DNA of 64,000 bases, taken from contig NZ_JAUFPO010000002.1 of the NCBI RefSeq assembly GCF_030409235.1, positions 124,001-188,000 of the forward strand, in the 5' to 3' direction. The notes beneath the pieces were generated by a model, which was not told the DNA's origin, did no database searches, and saw nothing but the letters and a program-made list of their open reading frames with translations. Source of the stretch: Halomonas almeriensis (GTDB taxonomy: Bacteria > Pseudomonadota > Gammaproteobacteria > Pseudomonadales > Halomonadaceae). The position numbers and the translations under genes were made by a program. This document shows, piece after piece, positions 43,624 to 56,236 of this stretch (position 1 is its first letter; the number at the start of each line of letters is the position of its first letter).

Positions 43624-45416
43624 CGCCTGAACGCATGATTCCGCTGATTGGCTGGCTCAAGGGTTACCGCGCCGAGACCCTGGCGCGTGACGGCCTGGCG
43701 GCCGTGATTGTCACCCTGATGCTGGTGCCTCAGGCACTGGCCTATGCGCTGTTGGCCGGGCTGCCGCCGGAGATGGGGCTCTATGCCAGCATGCTGCCAC
43801 TGGTGCTGTATGCCTTGCTGGGTACCAGTGCCACGCTGGCGGTGGGCCCGGTAGCGGTCGCCTCGCTGATGACGGCGTCGGCGCTTGGCGGCATTGCCGA
43901 GCCGGGCAGCGCCGAGTATGTCGGCGCGGCGCTGGTACTGGCCGCGCTGTCCGGCCTGATGCTGGTCGGCATGGGGGTGCTGCGGCTGGGTTTTCTGGCC
44001 AACTTTCTCAGCCACCCGGTGATTTCCGGGTTCGTCACCGCCTCCGGCCTGCTCATCGCCACCAGCCAGTTGCGGCATATCCTGGGAGTCGAGGCGTCCG
44101 GGCATAACCTTCTGGAAATGGTGACGTCACTGTTCGGGCAGCTGGATACCCTCAATGGGGTCACGCTGGTGATGGGCCTTGGGGTCTGGGCCTATCTTGT
44201 GCTGAGTCGTCGTTACCTGAAGTCCGGGCTGATCCGCCTCGGGCTGACGGACGCTGTCGCCGGCCTGTTGAGCAGGGCGGCGCCGGTCTCGGCGGTCATC
44301 GTCACCACGCTGCTGGCCTGGGGGCTCAGCCTGGGGTCGCAAGGGGTCGCGCTGGTGGGCAAGGTGCCCGGCGGCCTGCCCGCGCTGGCGATGCCCTCAC
44401 TGGAGGCCGACCTGTGGTCGGCTCTGCTGCCGGCGGCGTTGCTGATCAGCCTGGTGGGCTTTGTCGAGTCGGTGTCGGTCGCCCAGTCGCTGGCGGCCAA
44501 GCGACGCCAGCGCATCGACCCCAATCAGGAGTTGATTGCCCTGGGCATGGCCAACCTGGGGGCTGGTGTCAGTGGTGGGGCTCCGGTTTCCGGCGGCTTT
44601 TCGCGCTCGGTGGTCAACTTCGAGGCGGGAGCGGTCACCCCGCTGGCGGGCGCCTTCACGGCGCTGGGTATCGGTGTGGCGGCCCTGACCCTGACCGAGC
44701 CGCTGGCCTTCCTGCCCAGGGCGACGCTGGCCGCCACCATCATTGTAGCGGTCTCCACCCTGATCGATCTGCCGGCGATCAAGCGCACCTGGGCCTACTC
44801 GCGGGCCGACGGCGTCGCCATGCTGGCGACGCTGCTGCTGACGCTCTTCCATGGCGTGGAGAGCGGCATCCTGGCGGGCGTGGTCCTGTCGCTGGGCCTG
44901 CATCTGTATCGTACCAGCCAGCCGCACAGTGCCGTGGTGGGACGCGTGCCGGGTACCGAGCACTTTCGCAATGTGCGTCGCCATGAGGTCGAAACCGATG
45001 AGCGGTTGAGCATTCTGCGGGTCGACGAGAGCCTGTATTTCGCCAATGCGCGCTATCTCGAGGATACCGTGATGGCACTGGTCGCGCGGCAGCCGGGGGT
45101 CGCGGATATCGTGCTGGCCTGCCAGGCGGTCAATCTGATCGATGCCTCGGCGCTGGAGAGCCTGGAAGCCATCAACAGTCGGCTCCGGGATGCCGGGGTG
45201 AGCCTGCATCTCGCCGAGGTCAAGGGGCCGGTCATGGACCGCCTGGAGCAGACCGATTTTCTTCACGAGCTGACGGGGCAGGTCTTCCTGAGCACCTTCA
45301 GTGCCTGGTGCGTCCTGCATGTGGCGGACGACCGGGAAACCAGCGGACGGGGCGTTTCCCCGGCCACTTCATGCCACACGGAGTCTTCGTATGAAACACA
45401 ATATCGGTCGCCTTGA
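43620..45416 (+). CDS. SulP-family anion/sulfate permease with STAS domain
   Basis: A 598-residue inner-membrane carrier. The N-terminal 400 residues hold about 10-12 hydrophobic helices with the SulP signature segments VPQALAYALLAGLPPEMGLY and GVSGGAPVSGGFSRSVVNFEAGA. A C-terminal STAS domain (about 440-560) contains DIVLACQAVNLIDASALESL. It overlaps sqr as ATGA. In this context it probably exports sulfite or sulfate formed by persulfide oxidation, or imports sulfate. The last 25 residues extend into the next gene's start. Confidence 0.9.
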   Translation: MTPERMIPLIGWLKGYRAETLARDGLAAVIVTLMLVPQALAYALLAGLPPEMGLYASMLPLVLYALLGTSATLAVGPVAVASLMTASALGGIAEPGSAEYVGAALVLAALSGLMLVGMGVLRLGFLANFLSHPVISGFVTASGLLIATSQLRHILGVEASGHNLLEMVTSLFGQLDTLNGVTLVMGLGVWAYLVLSRRYLKSGLIRLGLTDAVAGLLSRAAPVSAVIVTTLLAWGLSLGSQGVALVGKVPGGLPALAMPSLEADLWSALLPAALLISLVGFVESVSVAQSLAAKRRQRIDPNQELIALGMANLGAGVSGGAPVSGGFSRSVVNFEAGAVTPLAGAFTALGIGVAALTLTEPLAFLPRATLAATIIVAVSTLIDLPAIKRTWAYSRADGVAMLATLLLTLFHGVESGILAGVVLSLGLHLYRTSQPHSAVVGRVPGTEHFRNVRRHEVETDERLSILRVDESLYFANARYLEDTVMALVARQPGVADIVLACQAVNLIDASALESLEAINSRLRDAGVSLHLAEVKGPVMDRLEQTDFLHELTGQVFLSTFSAWCVLHVADDRETSGRGVSPATSCHTESSYETQYRSP

Positions 45417-45579
45417 TAAATGGCTGCGGATTGCCTTCGGGGTGGTGCTCATTGGGCTGACGCTTTCGGGCACGCTGGGTGTCTGGGGGTGGTTGGGGGT
45501 GTTGCCGATCCTGACCGCCCTGATCGGCTCCTGCCCGCTCTACTCTCTCCTGGGCATCAGGACATGTCGCACCAAGTGA
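45391..45579 (+). CDS. DUF2892 small membrane protein
   Basis: A 62-residue protein with two hydrophobic helices separated by WGWLG, starting MKHNIGRLDKWLRIAFG and ending CPLYSLLGIRTCRTK. DUF2892 forms the membrane part of the rhodanese YgaP and is often encoded alone beside persulfide genes. The Cys in SCPLYSLLGI is the family's conserved position. The gene overlaps the last 26 bp of the permease gene in another frame. Confidence 0.88.
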   Translation: MKHNIGRLDKWLRIAFGVVLIGLTLSGTLGVWGWLGVLPILTALIGSCPLYSLLGIRTCRTK

Positions 45580-45598
45580 CCATGAAGGAGGGCAATTG

Positions 45599-46057
45599 AT
45601 GGAGTCGAGTCTCGTGCACGGCCTGGTCGGGGGTGTCCTGATCGGGCTTTCGGCGACCTGGCTGATGGCCACCCTGGGCCGCGTGGCGGGCATCAGCGGG
45701 ATTATCGGCACCCTGCTGACGGAGCGGCCGAGGGGCGACAGCGCCTGGCGTCTGGCCTTCGCGCTGGGGCTGGTGAGTGGCCCGCTGTTGGTCGTGCTGC
45801 TGGGCGGTGAGCTGGGCAATGTGGCCGGTCGTGCCGGTGCCGTCGTCGGTGAGCCGGCGGGTGGCGTGGCCCTGATGCTGGTGGCCGGCCTGCTGGTGGG
45901 CGTGGGCACCGGGATCGGCAGTGGCTGCACCAGTGGTCATGGTGTCTGCGGTCTGGCGCGTCTTTCGATGCGCTCGCTGACGGCTACCCTGGTGTTTCTG
46001 CTGACCGCGATACTCACGGTGATGGTCGTTCGGCATCCATGGGGAGGAGGCGCATGA
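45599..46057 (+). CDS. YeeE/YedE-family transporter subunit (first half)
   Basis: A 152-residue membrane protein with four or five helices. It carries the signature GSGCTSGHGVCGLARLS, whose cysteines serve thiosulfate or sulfur-compound passage in the TsuA/YeeE family. The ATG follows GAAGGAGGGCAATTG. Its stop overlaps the start of the second half; together they correspond to one full-length YeeE-type transporter split in two. Confidence 0.92.
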   Translation: MESSLVHGLVGGVLIGLSATWLMATLGRVAGISGIIGTLLTERPRGDSAWRLAFALGLVSGPLLVVLLGGELGNVAGRAGAVVGEPAGGVALMLVAGLLVGVGTGIGSGCTSGHGVCGLARLSMRSLTATLVFLLTAILTVMVVRHPWGGGA

Positions 46058-46467
46058 AATCCCTGATGGCGTATCTTGCCGGGCTGCTGTTCGGCCTGGG
46101 CCTGGCGATCTCGGGCATGACCGACCCCGCGCGGGTGCTTGGCTTTCTGGATGTGCTCGGGGACTGGGACCCGACGCTGATGTTTGTGCTGGGCGGGGCC
46201 GTGGTGACCAACTTTATCGGCTATCGGTTGGTGTGGCGGCGTTCTCATCCCCTGCTGGCGGCGCGTTTCCAGTTGCCGACTCGCCAGGACCTGGATGCCC
46301 GATTGCTCTCCGGTGCCGCCCTGTTCGGCATTGGCTGGGGGCTCTCCGGGTATTGTCCCGGGCCGGCGTTGGCCTCGCTGATCGGGCTTTCGGTGCCGTT
46401 GGCCGCCATGTTGGTGGCCATGGTAGTGGGCTGGTTTGTGGCCCGGGCAGTCGCTGCGGATGACTAG
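46054..46467 (+). CDS. YeeE/YedE-family transporter subunit (second half)
   Basis: A 137-residue partner of the preceding protein. It begins MKSLMAYLAGLLFGLGLAISGMTDPARV, a conserved family block, and has the second cysteine motif GWGLSGYCPGPA. The start is fixed by the ATGA overlap and a GGGGAGGAGG ribosome site. It is the last gene of the unit, ahead of the katG terminator. Confidence 0.92.
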   Translation: MKSLMAYLAGLLFGLGLAISGMTDPARVLGFLDVLGDWDPTLMFVLGGAVVTNFIGYRLVWRRSHPLLAARFQLPTRQDLDARLLSGAALFGIGWGLSGYCPGPALASLIGLSVPLAAMLVAMVVGWFVARAVAADD

Positions 46468-46505
46468 CGGCCAGAACCTGGCCTGACATCTCCCTGGCGG
46501 ATATG

Positions 46506-46536
46506 AAAAAGCCGCCTCCCGGTCGGGAGGCGGCTT
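46506..46536 (-). terminator. Intrinsic terminator of katG
   Basis: A 10-bp perfect stem GCCGCCTCCC / GGGAGGCGGC with a 4-base loop, followed on the minus strand by a run of five T. It may also slow transcription from the converging YeeE/YedE unit. Confidence 0.9.
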
Positions 46537-46574
46537 ACATTCGGGCCCGTCATCTGGGGCTGTGTCGTCGAGGC

Positions 46575-49179
<2,605 letters not shown>

Positions 49180-50679
49180 ATGAGCGTGCGCGATATTCCC
49201 CTCTACCTCGATGGCGAGCCCGTCATCTCGCGAAGTCAGCAATGGCAGGATGTGGTCAATCCGGCCACCCAGGCCGTGGTGGCCCGAGTGCCCTTCTGTA
49301 CGCTGGAGGAGGTCGATCACGCCGTGGCGAGTGCCCGGCAGGCCTTCAGGAGCTGGCGCAAGGTACCGCTGGCCCGCCGTCAGCGCATCATGCTCGAACT
49401 GCAGGCGTTGATTCGCGAGCACAGCGAAGAGCTGGCCGAGCTGATCACCGAGGAGCACGGCAAGACGCTGCCGGATGCCGCCGGCGAGGTGGGGCGGGGC
49501 CTGGAAGTGGTCGAACATGCCTGCTCTATCACCTCCCTGCAGCTCGGCGAGCTGGCCGAGAATGCCGCCAGCGAGGTGGATGTCTATACCCTCAATCAGC
49601 CGTTGGGTGTTGGTGCCGGTATCACGGCGTTCAACTTCCCGATCATGCTGCCCTGTTTCATGTTTCCGCTGGCCATCGCCACCGGCAATACCTTCGTGCT
49701 CAAGCCTTCCGAACAGGACCCCAGCGCCACCATGCGGTTGGTCGAGCTAGCCCATGAGGCGGGGGTGCCGCCGGGTGTGCTGAATGTGGTGCATGGTGGG
49801 CCGGAGGTCGCCAATCGGCTGTGTGACCATCCGGACATCAAGGCGATGTCGTTCATTGGCTCGACCCATGTGGGCACCCAGCTCTATCGGCGAGCCAGCG
49901 AGGCCGGCAAACGCGCCCAGGCGATGATGGGTGCCAAGAACCACTGTGTTGTCATGCCGGATGCCAATCGCAGTCAGGCCATCAATAACCTGCTGGGTTC
50001 GGCCTTCGGCGCCGCCGGGCAGCGCTGCATGGCCAACTCGGTGGTGGTGCTGGTGGGCGAGGCCCGCGAGTGGCTGGCGGAACTGGCCGAGGGCGCGCGC
50101 CGCATGGTGGTCGGGCCCGGTACGCAGCGCGATGCCGATCTCGGGCCCCTGGTCTCGCCGGCGGCCAAGGAACGGGTGGAGGCGCTGATTGCCGCGGGGC
50201 AGGGCGAAGGGGCCACGCTGCTGGTCGATGGTCGCGGCTGCCAGGTGGAGGGCTACCCGGACGGCAACTTCGTCGGCCCGACACTGTTCAGCGATGTCAC
50301 CGCGGAGATGACGATCTATCGAGAGGAAATCTTCGGGCCAGTGCTCTGTGTGGTGGCGGTCGAGACGCTGGATGAGGCCATCGACTTCATCAATGCCAAC
50401 CCCAATGGCAACGGTACCTCGATCTTCACCAACTCCGGCTGGGTCGCGCGGCGCTTCGAGTCCGATATCGATGTCGGTCAGGTGGGCATCAATGTGCCGA
50501 TTCCGGTGCCGGTGGCCTATTTCAGTTTCACCGGCTCGCGTGGTTCCAAGCTCGGTGACATGGGCCCCAACGGCAAGCAGGCCGTTGCCTTCTGGACACA
50601 GACCAAGACCGTTACCGCCCGTTGGTTCGAGCCCGAAAATGTTTCCAGCGGCATCAACAGCACCATATCGCTGAGTTGA
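49180..50679 (+). CDS. mmsA: CoA-acylating methylmalonate-semialdehyde dehydrogenase
   Basis: A 499-residue aldehyde dehydrogenase converting methylmalonate or malonate semialdehyde to propionyl- or acetyl-CoA. Motifs include [20 protein letters not shown], the NAD-binding [12 protein letters not shown] and the catalytic Cys in [12 protein letters not shown]. The lack of the usual ALDH general-base Glu (here [13 protein letters not shown]) and the C-terminal [15 protein letters not shown] are specific to this subfamily. The start follows GGAGG. It lies 37 bp before the next gene. Confidence 0.93.
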   Translation: MSVRDIPLYLDGEPVISRSQQWQDVVNPATQAVVARVPFCTLEEVDHAVASARQAFRSWRKVPLARRQRIMLELQALIREHSEELAELITEEHGKTLPDAAGEVGRGLEVVEHACSITSLQLGELAENAASEVDVYTLNQPLGVGAGITAFNFPIMLPCFMFPLAIATGNTFVLKPSEQDPSATMRLVELAHEAGVPPGVLNVVHGGPEVANRLCDHPDIKAMSFIGSTHVGTQLYRRASEAGKRAQAMMGAKNHCVVMPDANRSQAINNLLGSAFGAAGQRCMANSVVVLVGEAREWLAELAEGARRMVVGPGTQRDADLGPLVSPAAKERVEALIAAGQGEGATLLVDGRGCQVEGYPDGNFVGPTLFSDVTAEMTIYREEIFGPVLCVVAVETLDEAIDFINANPNGNGTSIFTNSGWVARRFESDIDVGQVGINVPIPVPVAYFSFTGSRGSKLGDMGPNGKQAVAFWTQTKTVTARWFEPENVSSGINSTISLS

Positions 50680-50716
50680 TTCGCCGCATCATGATTCGTC
50701 TGCCAGGTAAGGTGGT

Positions 50717-51928
50717 ATGCAGGATTCGTTATCAAAGCTGGGCCACAAGGGCACACCGGAGCTCGGGCCGTCATTGCTGGGTGGGGTGAGTCTGCCGGCG
50801 GCGGTGCTGCATGAGACGGCACTGGCTCATAATCTGGCGTGGATGCAGCGCTTTGCCGAGTCGCATGGCGCCCGGCTGGCACCCCACGGCAAGACCAGCA
50901 TGACCCCGGCGCTCTTCCATCGCCAGCTCGAAGCCGGTGCCTGGGGCATTACCCTGGCCACCGCGCCTCAGTGTCGCGCGGCCTTTGCCAGTGGTGTCTT
51001 GCGGGTGCTGATGGCCAACCAGCTGGTGGGCCAGGCTAACATGGCGATCATTGCCGATTTGCTTGAGGCGGGCGCTGACTTCCATTGCGTGGTCGATAGC
51101 GAAGCCAACGTGCGGGATCTAGGGCGTTTCTTCGCCGAACGCGACCTGACGCTCAAGGTGCTGATAGAGCTGGGCATCGCGGGCGGTCGTACCGGTTGCC
51201 GCTCCGTGGAGGCGGTCAGGGAACTGGCGCGGGTCGTCGATGCCGAGCCGGGGCTGGCCCTGGCCGGCATGGAGGGCTACGAAGGCGTGGTGCATGCCGC
51301 GGACCCGGTACCGGCGATTCGCGCTTATGCCACGCGGCTGGTCGAGGCGGCGCGTTGCCTCGACGACGAGGGGCGGTTCGCCGCGGACCACCCCATCATC
51401 ACCGCCTCGGGGTCGGCCTGGTACGATCTGATCGCCGAGGCTTTCGATACGGGCGAGCTGCGTCGACGCTTCACGCCGGTGCTGCGTCCCGGCTGCTATG
51501 TGGTGCATGATCATGGCATCTACCGTCGGTCCCAGCAGGGTGTGCTGTCACGCCGTCCCGATCTGCATGAAGGCTTGCGCCCGGCGCTCGAGGTCTTCGC
51601 CCAGGTGCAGTCGCTGCCGGAACCGGGGTTGGCCATCGTGGCGCTTGGCAAACGCGATATTGGCGCCGATCAGTTGCCCGAACCATTGCGCCGTTATCGG
51701 GAAGGCGGCGCGGTGGGCGAAGTACTGAGCGTCGACGGCTGGGAGGTCACCAGGCTGATGGACCAGCATGCCTTCATGCGCCTGCCGGACTCGGCCGATG
51801 ATGTGCACATCGGCGATGTGCTGGCCTTCGGCGCCTCGCATCCCTGTCTGACCTTCGACAAGTGGCGACGCCTCTGTCTGGTCGATGAACGTCTGGCTGT
51901 CACGGAGGTCATGGCCACCACCTTCTGA
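50717..51928 (+). CDS. D-serine dehydratase / D-threonine aldolase-like PLP enzyme
   Basis: A 403-residue alanine-racemase-fold (fold III) enzyme. The PLP lysine is in RLAPHGKTSMTPALF and a phosphate-binding stretch is TASGSAWYDL. The zinc ligands His and Cys are in FGASHPCLTFDKW, as in eukaryotic-type D-serine dehydratase and D-threo-3-hydroxyaspartate dehydratase. The exact substrate is not decidable from sequence. It probably shares a transcript with the upstream dehydrogenase. A decayed IS end begins 3 bp after its stop codon. Confidence 0.85.
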   Translation: MQDSLSKLGHKGTPELGPSLLGGVSLPAAVLHETALAHNLAWMQRFAESHGARLAPHGKTSMTPALFHRQLEAGAWGITLATAPQCRAAFASGVLRVLMANQLVGQANMAIIADLLEAGADFHCVVDSEANVRDLGRFFAERDLTLKVLIELGIAGGRTGCRSVEAVRELARVVDAEPGLALAGMEGYEGVVHAADPVPAIRAYATRLVEAARCLDDEGRFAADHPIITASGSAWYDLIAEAFDTGELRRRFTPVLRPGCYVVHDHGIYRRSQQGVLSRRPDLHEGLRPALEVFAQVQSLPEPGLAIVALGKRDIGADQLPEPLRRYREGGAVGEVLSVDGWEVTRLMDQHAFMRLPDSADDVHIGDVLAFGASHPCLTFDKWRRLCLVDERLAVTEVMATTF

Positions 51929-51930
51929 AT

Positions 51931-51987
51931 CCTGGATTCATAGAATAACGGCAGCATCCTGGAGCATGAGGTAGGGGCAGGGCGGCC
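51931..51987. mobile_element. Decayed IS30-family left end (solo)
   Basis: This 57-bp stretch matches the left end of the IS30-family element at 8855-8911 in 50 of 57 positions, starting at the same terminal CCTGGATTCATAG. No transposase or right end follows. It confirms the outer boundary of the element and records an older insertion. Confidence 0.75.
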
Positions 51988-52120
51988 GTTTCTCGACGCG
52001 ATCGGTCGCTCAGTTAGCATTGTGCTGCGGATGTGGCATCATGGGCGCGTCGTTGTCGCCGACCTGTCCCGGTCCTGATCCGGTCAGGTGCCGCGCAACG
52101 CCTCACAATTCAATTCACTG

Positions 52121-52215
52121 TCGCCAGGGGAGCCCTACCGTCAAAGCGGGGCTGAGAGAGCGCACGACGCTGACCCTGGAACCTGATCCGGTTGATACCG
52201 GCGGAGGAAGTGCGA
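52121..52215 (+). promoter_or_regulatory. TPP (thiamin pyrophosphate) riboswitch
   Basis: Conserved THI-element blocks appear in order: GGGGAGCCC, GGGGCTGAGAG, GACCC, GAACCTGATCCGGTT and ATACCGGCGGAGGAAG. TCGC at the 5' side pairs with GCGA at the end to close P1. The ribosome site GGAGG of the next gene is inside the element, so TPP binding should hide it and block translation of the transporter. Confidence 0.96.
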
Positions 52216-52216
52216 C

Positions 52217-53602
52217 ATGCCTTACCTGACGTCTGCCGTGCTGGGCGCGGCACTGCTGTGTTTTGCCTACCTGGGCCTGCGGGCTCGACGGGCCGATGGC
52301 CCCCTCGATGACTATGTCACGGCGCGCAACTCGCAGAGCGCGCGCTCGCTGGGCGTCTCCTTCCTGGCCTCCGGCATGGGAGCCTGGATTCTCTTTGCAC
52401 CTCCCGAAATCGGCGCCATGGTGGGGCCGCTGGCGTTGCTCGGCTATGCCCTGGGATCGGCCCTGCCACTGATCGTGCTGAGCTTTTATGGCCCGGTGAT
52501 CCGACGTCATCTGCCCGAGGGGCGCAGTATCGGCGAGTTTGCCGAAGCCTGTTACGGAGCCGGGGTACGCCGCTGGGTCACCCTGGTGTCGATTCTTTAC
52601 ATGGGCTGTTTCCTGGCCGCCGAGCTGACCGCGATCGGTGCCATTGCGGCGCTGCTCTCTGAGGTGCCGGCAAGCGTGGTGGTCATCGGGGTGGCTCTGG
52701 TCACCCTGGTCTACACGGCGGTCGGCGGGCTGCGTGCCAGCCTGGCCACGGATCGCTGGCAGGGCTGGTTGTTGCTGGCGTTACTGATCCTGGTGACGGC
52801 GGTGGTGCTGTGGGTGCTGCCGCCCATGCCCGAGCAGGCCAGGATGCCTCAGACACCGCCGCTGGATGCGCTGTCGGTGGCCCTGACCCTGGTGATTGCG
52901 GTGACCGCGGCGGAGCTCTTCCATCAGGGCTACTGGCAGCGGGTCTGGGCTGCCGAGGATCAGCGCGCTCTGGGCCGTGGCGCCCTGCTGGGCGGTGCCG
53001 GTGTGCTGATGGTGGTCATGGCCATCGGTGGCCTGGGCATGCTGGCGGTCATGCATGGACTGCCGCTCGGCGAGCCGCCCATTCCCTTCTTTGCCCTGCT
53101 GTCCGAGGCGCCGGGCTGGTTGGCCATTCCGGCCCTGGTGCTGGCCGTGACGCTGGTTTCCTCGAGTGTCGATACGCTGCAGACGGCCATTGCCTCGCTA
53201 GTGGTGGCCGGCTCGGGGCGCCGCGGCCTGTCGGTCGCCACGGCGCGTCTGGTGACGGTCGGGCTGATGGTGCCGGTGGTGCTGATCGCCCTGCAGGAGC
53301 TTTCGGTGCTGCGCCTGTTCCTGATTGCCGATCTGCTGTGCGCGGCGACCATCGTGCCGGTCCTGCTGGGTGTCTGGCAGCGCATGGGGTCCCCGGCGGC
53401 CATGGTCGGTGGCCTGGCCGGGCTGGTCGGTGCCATCCTGCCCGGCTGGTGGGCTCAGGGTAGCCTGCTGGCCGGGATTCAGGCGGCCAGTTTCCCGGGT
53501 GGCATACCGGCGCTGGCCCCCTTTGTCGGGGCGCTGCTGGCGTCGGCGCTGGTCAGCGTGGTGATCGCCCTGGCCTGGCCGGCGAAGCCGCGCACGGCCT
53601 GA
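52217..53602 (+). CDS. Sodium:solute symporter (SSS family), TPP-controlled
   Basis: A 461-residue membrane protein with about 12-13 hydrophobic helices. SSS features are FLASGMGAWILFAPPEIGAMVG near the N-terminus, YTAVGGLRASLATDRWQG centrally and VTLVSSSVDTLQTAIASL. Control by the adjoining TPP riboswitch indicates uptake of thiamin or a thiamin precursor. Such SSS genes have been called thiV in comparative-genomic work, with hydroxymethylpyrimidine-type substrates suggested. No thiamin biosynthesis gene lies nearby. Substrate is inferred, not seen. Confidence 0.88.
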   Translation: MPYLTSAVLGAALLCFAYLGLRARRADGPLDDYVTARNSQSARSLGVSFLASGMGAWILFAPPEIGAMVGPLALLGYALGSALPLIVLSFYGPVIRRHLPEGRSIGEFAEACYGAGVRRWVTLVSILYMGCFLAAELTAIGAIAALLSEVPASVVVIGVALVTLVYTAVGGLRASLATDRWQGWLLLALLILVTAVVLWVLPPMPEQARMPQTPPLDALSVALTLVIAVTAAELFHQGYWQRVWAAEDQRALGRGALLGGAGVLMVVMAIGGLGMLAVMHGLPLGEPPIPFFALLSEAPGWLAIPALVLAVTLVSSSVDTLQTAIASLVVAGSGRRGLSVATARLVTVGLMVPVVLIALQELSVLRLFLIADLLCAATIVPVLLGVWQRMGSPAAMVGGLAGLVGAILPGWWAQGSLLAGIQAASFPGGIPALAPFVGALLASALVSVVIALAWPAKPRTA

Positions 53603-53700
53603 GCGAGGGCGGCGGCCAAATACCGGCTCCATGGGGTTGCCAGATGGCCCGTGTCGCGCCACCCTTCAACGTTTGATCCGTGACTCGAGGAGACTCCCCC

Positions 53701-55389
53701 ATGAGCGATGCACCAGGTGACTCACGCCGTCGTTATTCCGCCCCGGTGGTCGACGGCGTCGGCAAATCGGCCAGCCGCGCCATGTTGCGTGCCGTCGGTT
53801 TTACCGATGAAGACTTCACCAAGCCCCAGGTCGGCATTGCCTCGACCTGGAGCCAAGTGACGCCGTGCAACAGCCATATCGCCGAGCTGGCCGATCAGGC
53901 TCGAGACGGTGCCGATGCGGCCGGTGGCAAGGGCGTGATCTTCAATACCATCACCATTTCCGATGGCATCGCCAACGGCACCGAGGGCATGAAGTATTCT
54001 CTGGTATCGCGGGAGCTGATCGCGGATTCCATCGAGGCCGTGGCGGGCTGTGAAGGATTCGATGGCGTGGTGGCACTGGGGGGCTGCGACAAGAACATGC
54101 CGGGCTGTGTGATGGGCCTGGCGCGTTTGAATCGCCCGGGTGTCTTCGTCTATGGCGGTACCATCATGCCGGGTGCCAACCATACCGACCTGGTGTCGGT
54201 GTTCGAGGCCATGGGGGCGCACAGCCGCGGCGACATGGATCTGATCGACGTCAAGCAGATCGAGGAAACGGCGATTCCCGGCCCGGGTTCCTGCGGTGGT
54301 ATGTACACCGCCAATACCATGGCTTCGGCCATCGAGGCGCTGGGCATGAGCCTGCCGGGAAGCTCGGCGCAGAACGCCATCTCGGACGACAAGCGGGCGG
54401 ACAGCCAGGCGGCCGGCGAGGCGGTGCTGAATCTGCTCGAGAAGGACATCAAGCCGTCGGACATCATGACCCGTGAGGCCTTCGAGAATGCCATCACGAT
54501 GGTCATCGCCCTGGGTGGCTCGACCAATGCCGTGCTGCATTTGATCGCCATGGCCGACACCATCGGCGTGTCGCTGAGTCTCGAGGATTTCACCGAGATC
54601 GGCCGCCGGGTGCCGGTGCTCGCCGATCTGCGCCCCAGTGGCCATTACATGATGAGCGAGCTGGTCGCCATCGGTGGAATTCTGCCGTTGATGAAGATGC
54701 TGCTGGAGGCCGGGCTGCTGCATGGCGACTGCCTGACGGTCACCGGCAGGACCCTGGCCGAGAACCTGGCGGACGTGGCGCCGTACCCGACTGACCAGTC
54801 GATCATCGCGCCGCTGGAGGCTCCGCTGAAGAATGAAAGCCACCTGCGCATTCTCTATGGCAATCTGGCGCCGGAAGGGGCCGTGGCCAAGATTACCGGC
54901 AAGGAAGGCACGCACTTCACCGGCAACGCTCGGGTCTTCGGTTCCGAGGAGGAGGCGCAGGCGCGCATCAATGACGGCGTGGTGGTGGCCGGGGATGTCG
55001 TGGTCATTCGCTATGAAGGGCCGCGGGGCGGCCCCGGCATGCGCGAGATGCTGACGCCGACCTCGGCGATCATGGGGCGTGGCCTGGGCGATCAGGTGGC
55101 GCTGATCACCGACGGGCGCTTCTCGGGCGGCAGCCACGGTTTCGTGGTCGGCCATGTCACGCCGGAAGCCTTCGATGGCGGCCCGCTGGCGCTAGTGGAG
55201 GATGGCGACACCATCACCATCGATGCTGAGGCCAATACCATCGAGGTGAGCCTTGACGAGGCGGAGCTGAAGCGGCGTCGGGCGGCCTGGCAGCGCCCCG
55301 AACCGCGCTATACCCGTGGCGCCCTGGCCAAGTACGCCAAGGTGGTCAGCTCGGCTTCCATGGGGGCGGTGACCGACCGGCTGGACTGA
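53701..55389 (+). CDS. ilvD: Dihydroxy-acid dehydratase
   Basis: An iron-sulfur enzyme of branched-chain amino acid and CoA synthesis, 562 residues. Cluster cysteines are visible in [17 protein letters not shown] and [14 protein letters not shown]. The C-terminal [16 protein letters not shown] is the conserved substrate/metal motif. The length matches the shorter IlvD/Edd-type subgroup. The start MSDAPGDS follows GAGGAGACTCCCC. It is a single gene closed by a strong bidirectional terminator. Confidence 0.96.
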   Translation: MSDAPGDSRRRYSAPVVDGVGKSASRAMLRAVGFTDEDFTKPQVGIASTWSQVTPCNSHIAELADQARDGADAAGGKGVIFNTITISDGIANGTEGMKYSLVSRELIADSIEAVAGCEGFDGVVALGGCDKNMPGCVMGLARLNRPGVFVYGGTIMPGANHTDLVSVFEAMGAHSRGDMDLIDVKQIEETAIPGPGSCGGMYTANTMASAIEALGMSLPGSSAQNAISDDKRADSQAAGEAVLNLLEKDIKPSDIMTREAFENAITMVIALGGSTNAVLHLIAMADTIGVSLSLEDFTEIGRRVPVLADLRPSGHYMMSELVAIGGILPLMKMLLEAGLLHGDCLTVTGRTLAENLADVAPYPTDQSIIAPLEAPLKNESHLRILYGNLAPEGAVAKITGKEGTHFTGNARVFGSEEEAQARINDGVVVAGDVVVIRYEGPRGGPGMREMLTPTSAIMGRGLGDQVALITDGRFSGGSHGFVVGHVTPEAFDGGPLALVEDGDTITIDAEANTIEVSLDEAELKRRRAAWQRPEPRYTRGALAKYAKVVSSASMGAVTDRLD

Positions 55390-55411
55390 GCCGCAAGACG
55401 CACCTTGCAGC

Positions 55412-55442
55412 AAAAAAGGGCCCGATGAGCGGGCCCTTTTTT
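55412..55442. terminator. Bidirectional intrinsic terminator
   Basis: The stem GGGCCCG / CGGGCCC has a 5-base loop, with six A before and six T after. It serves ilvD on the plus strand and the converging exported-protein gene on the minus strand. Confidence 0.95.
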
Positions 55443-55475
55443 GTGATTGCCCGGTACCGGGCGCGCGCAGGTCGC

Positions 55476-56159
55476 TTACTCCGAAACGGCGGAGCGCATC
55501 ATGTCCTCGAAGGACTTGGCGTTCTCGGGCAGCTCGAAGATATCTGCCGCCGGGGTGCTGTCGGACAGCTCGGCAAGCTGGAAGCGCTCGCCGAAGCGCA
55601 ACATGCCCAGTTCACGGTCTTCCAGCTCCTGGGCAATGGGGTCCGGTTCATCGGTCATGCTGCGCTGGTAGTCATGGAAGGCCGCCATCATTTCGCGTAC
55701 CTGGGCGTCATCCGTCAGTACGAGCTCGTCGTCATGGCTGGTGCCGCTCTTGTCGGTCCACTGAATGTTGTAGACCTCACCTTCCAGCTCGGCAATGGTT
55801 TCGGTCTCGCCGGTAGCTTCCAGTGAGTCGACCTGCTTGGCCTGTTGGCCGGTCATGGTGTCGGCCTGTCCGTTGCCCATGCTCTCGGCCATTTCCTTCA
55901 TTCTGGCCATGTCCATGACCATGGTCTGCCCCTGCATCTCGGTGACCATGTACCCCTTGCCGTCACGCAACAGCATGAATCCCGCCTGGGACTGGTCGGG
56001 AAAGTCCATGCGCAGCTTGTCGTCGGCCCAGCGGACCTGCATGTTGACGTTGCCCTGGTCGGACTGGGCATTCAGCGTGGCCTGGCCGTCGGCCAGGGCC
56101 GGGGTGGCAACGGCCAGGGCCAGGCCGCAGGCGATCAGGCTGGTGGCGAAATATCGCAT
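55476..56159 (-). CDS. Exported hypothetical protein (DUF4412-like)
   Basis: The 227-residue product has a clear signal peptide (MRYFATSLIACGLALAVATPALA) and is rich in acidic residues and methionine. The mature part has short beta-like segments (VNMQVRWADDKLRMDF, GFMLLRDGKGYMVTEMQG) that recall DUF4412/LolA-like periplasmic proteins. The function is unknown. An AGAGGAAA ribosome site supports the start. It may share a promoter with the small HTH gene upstream, 77 bp away. Confidence 0.8.
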   Translation of the reverse strand: MRYFATSLIACGLALAVATPALADGQATLNAQSDQGNVNMQVRWADDKLRMDFPDQSQAGFMLLRDGKGYMVTEMQGQTMVMDMARMKEMAESMGNGQADTMTGQQAKQVDSLEATGETETIAELEGEVYNIQWTDKSGTSHDDELVLTDDAQVREMMAAFHDYQRSMTDEPDPIAQELEDRELGMLRFGERFQLAELSDSTPAADIFELPENAKSFEDMMRSAVSE

Positions 56160-56236
56160 GGCGCGTTTCCTCTTGAAGCAGGTCGTGGCATGGCGTTTGA
56201 GCCGGGTGTGCGGGCGTTGAGACTGCGCACGCAGGT

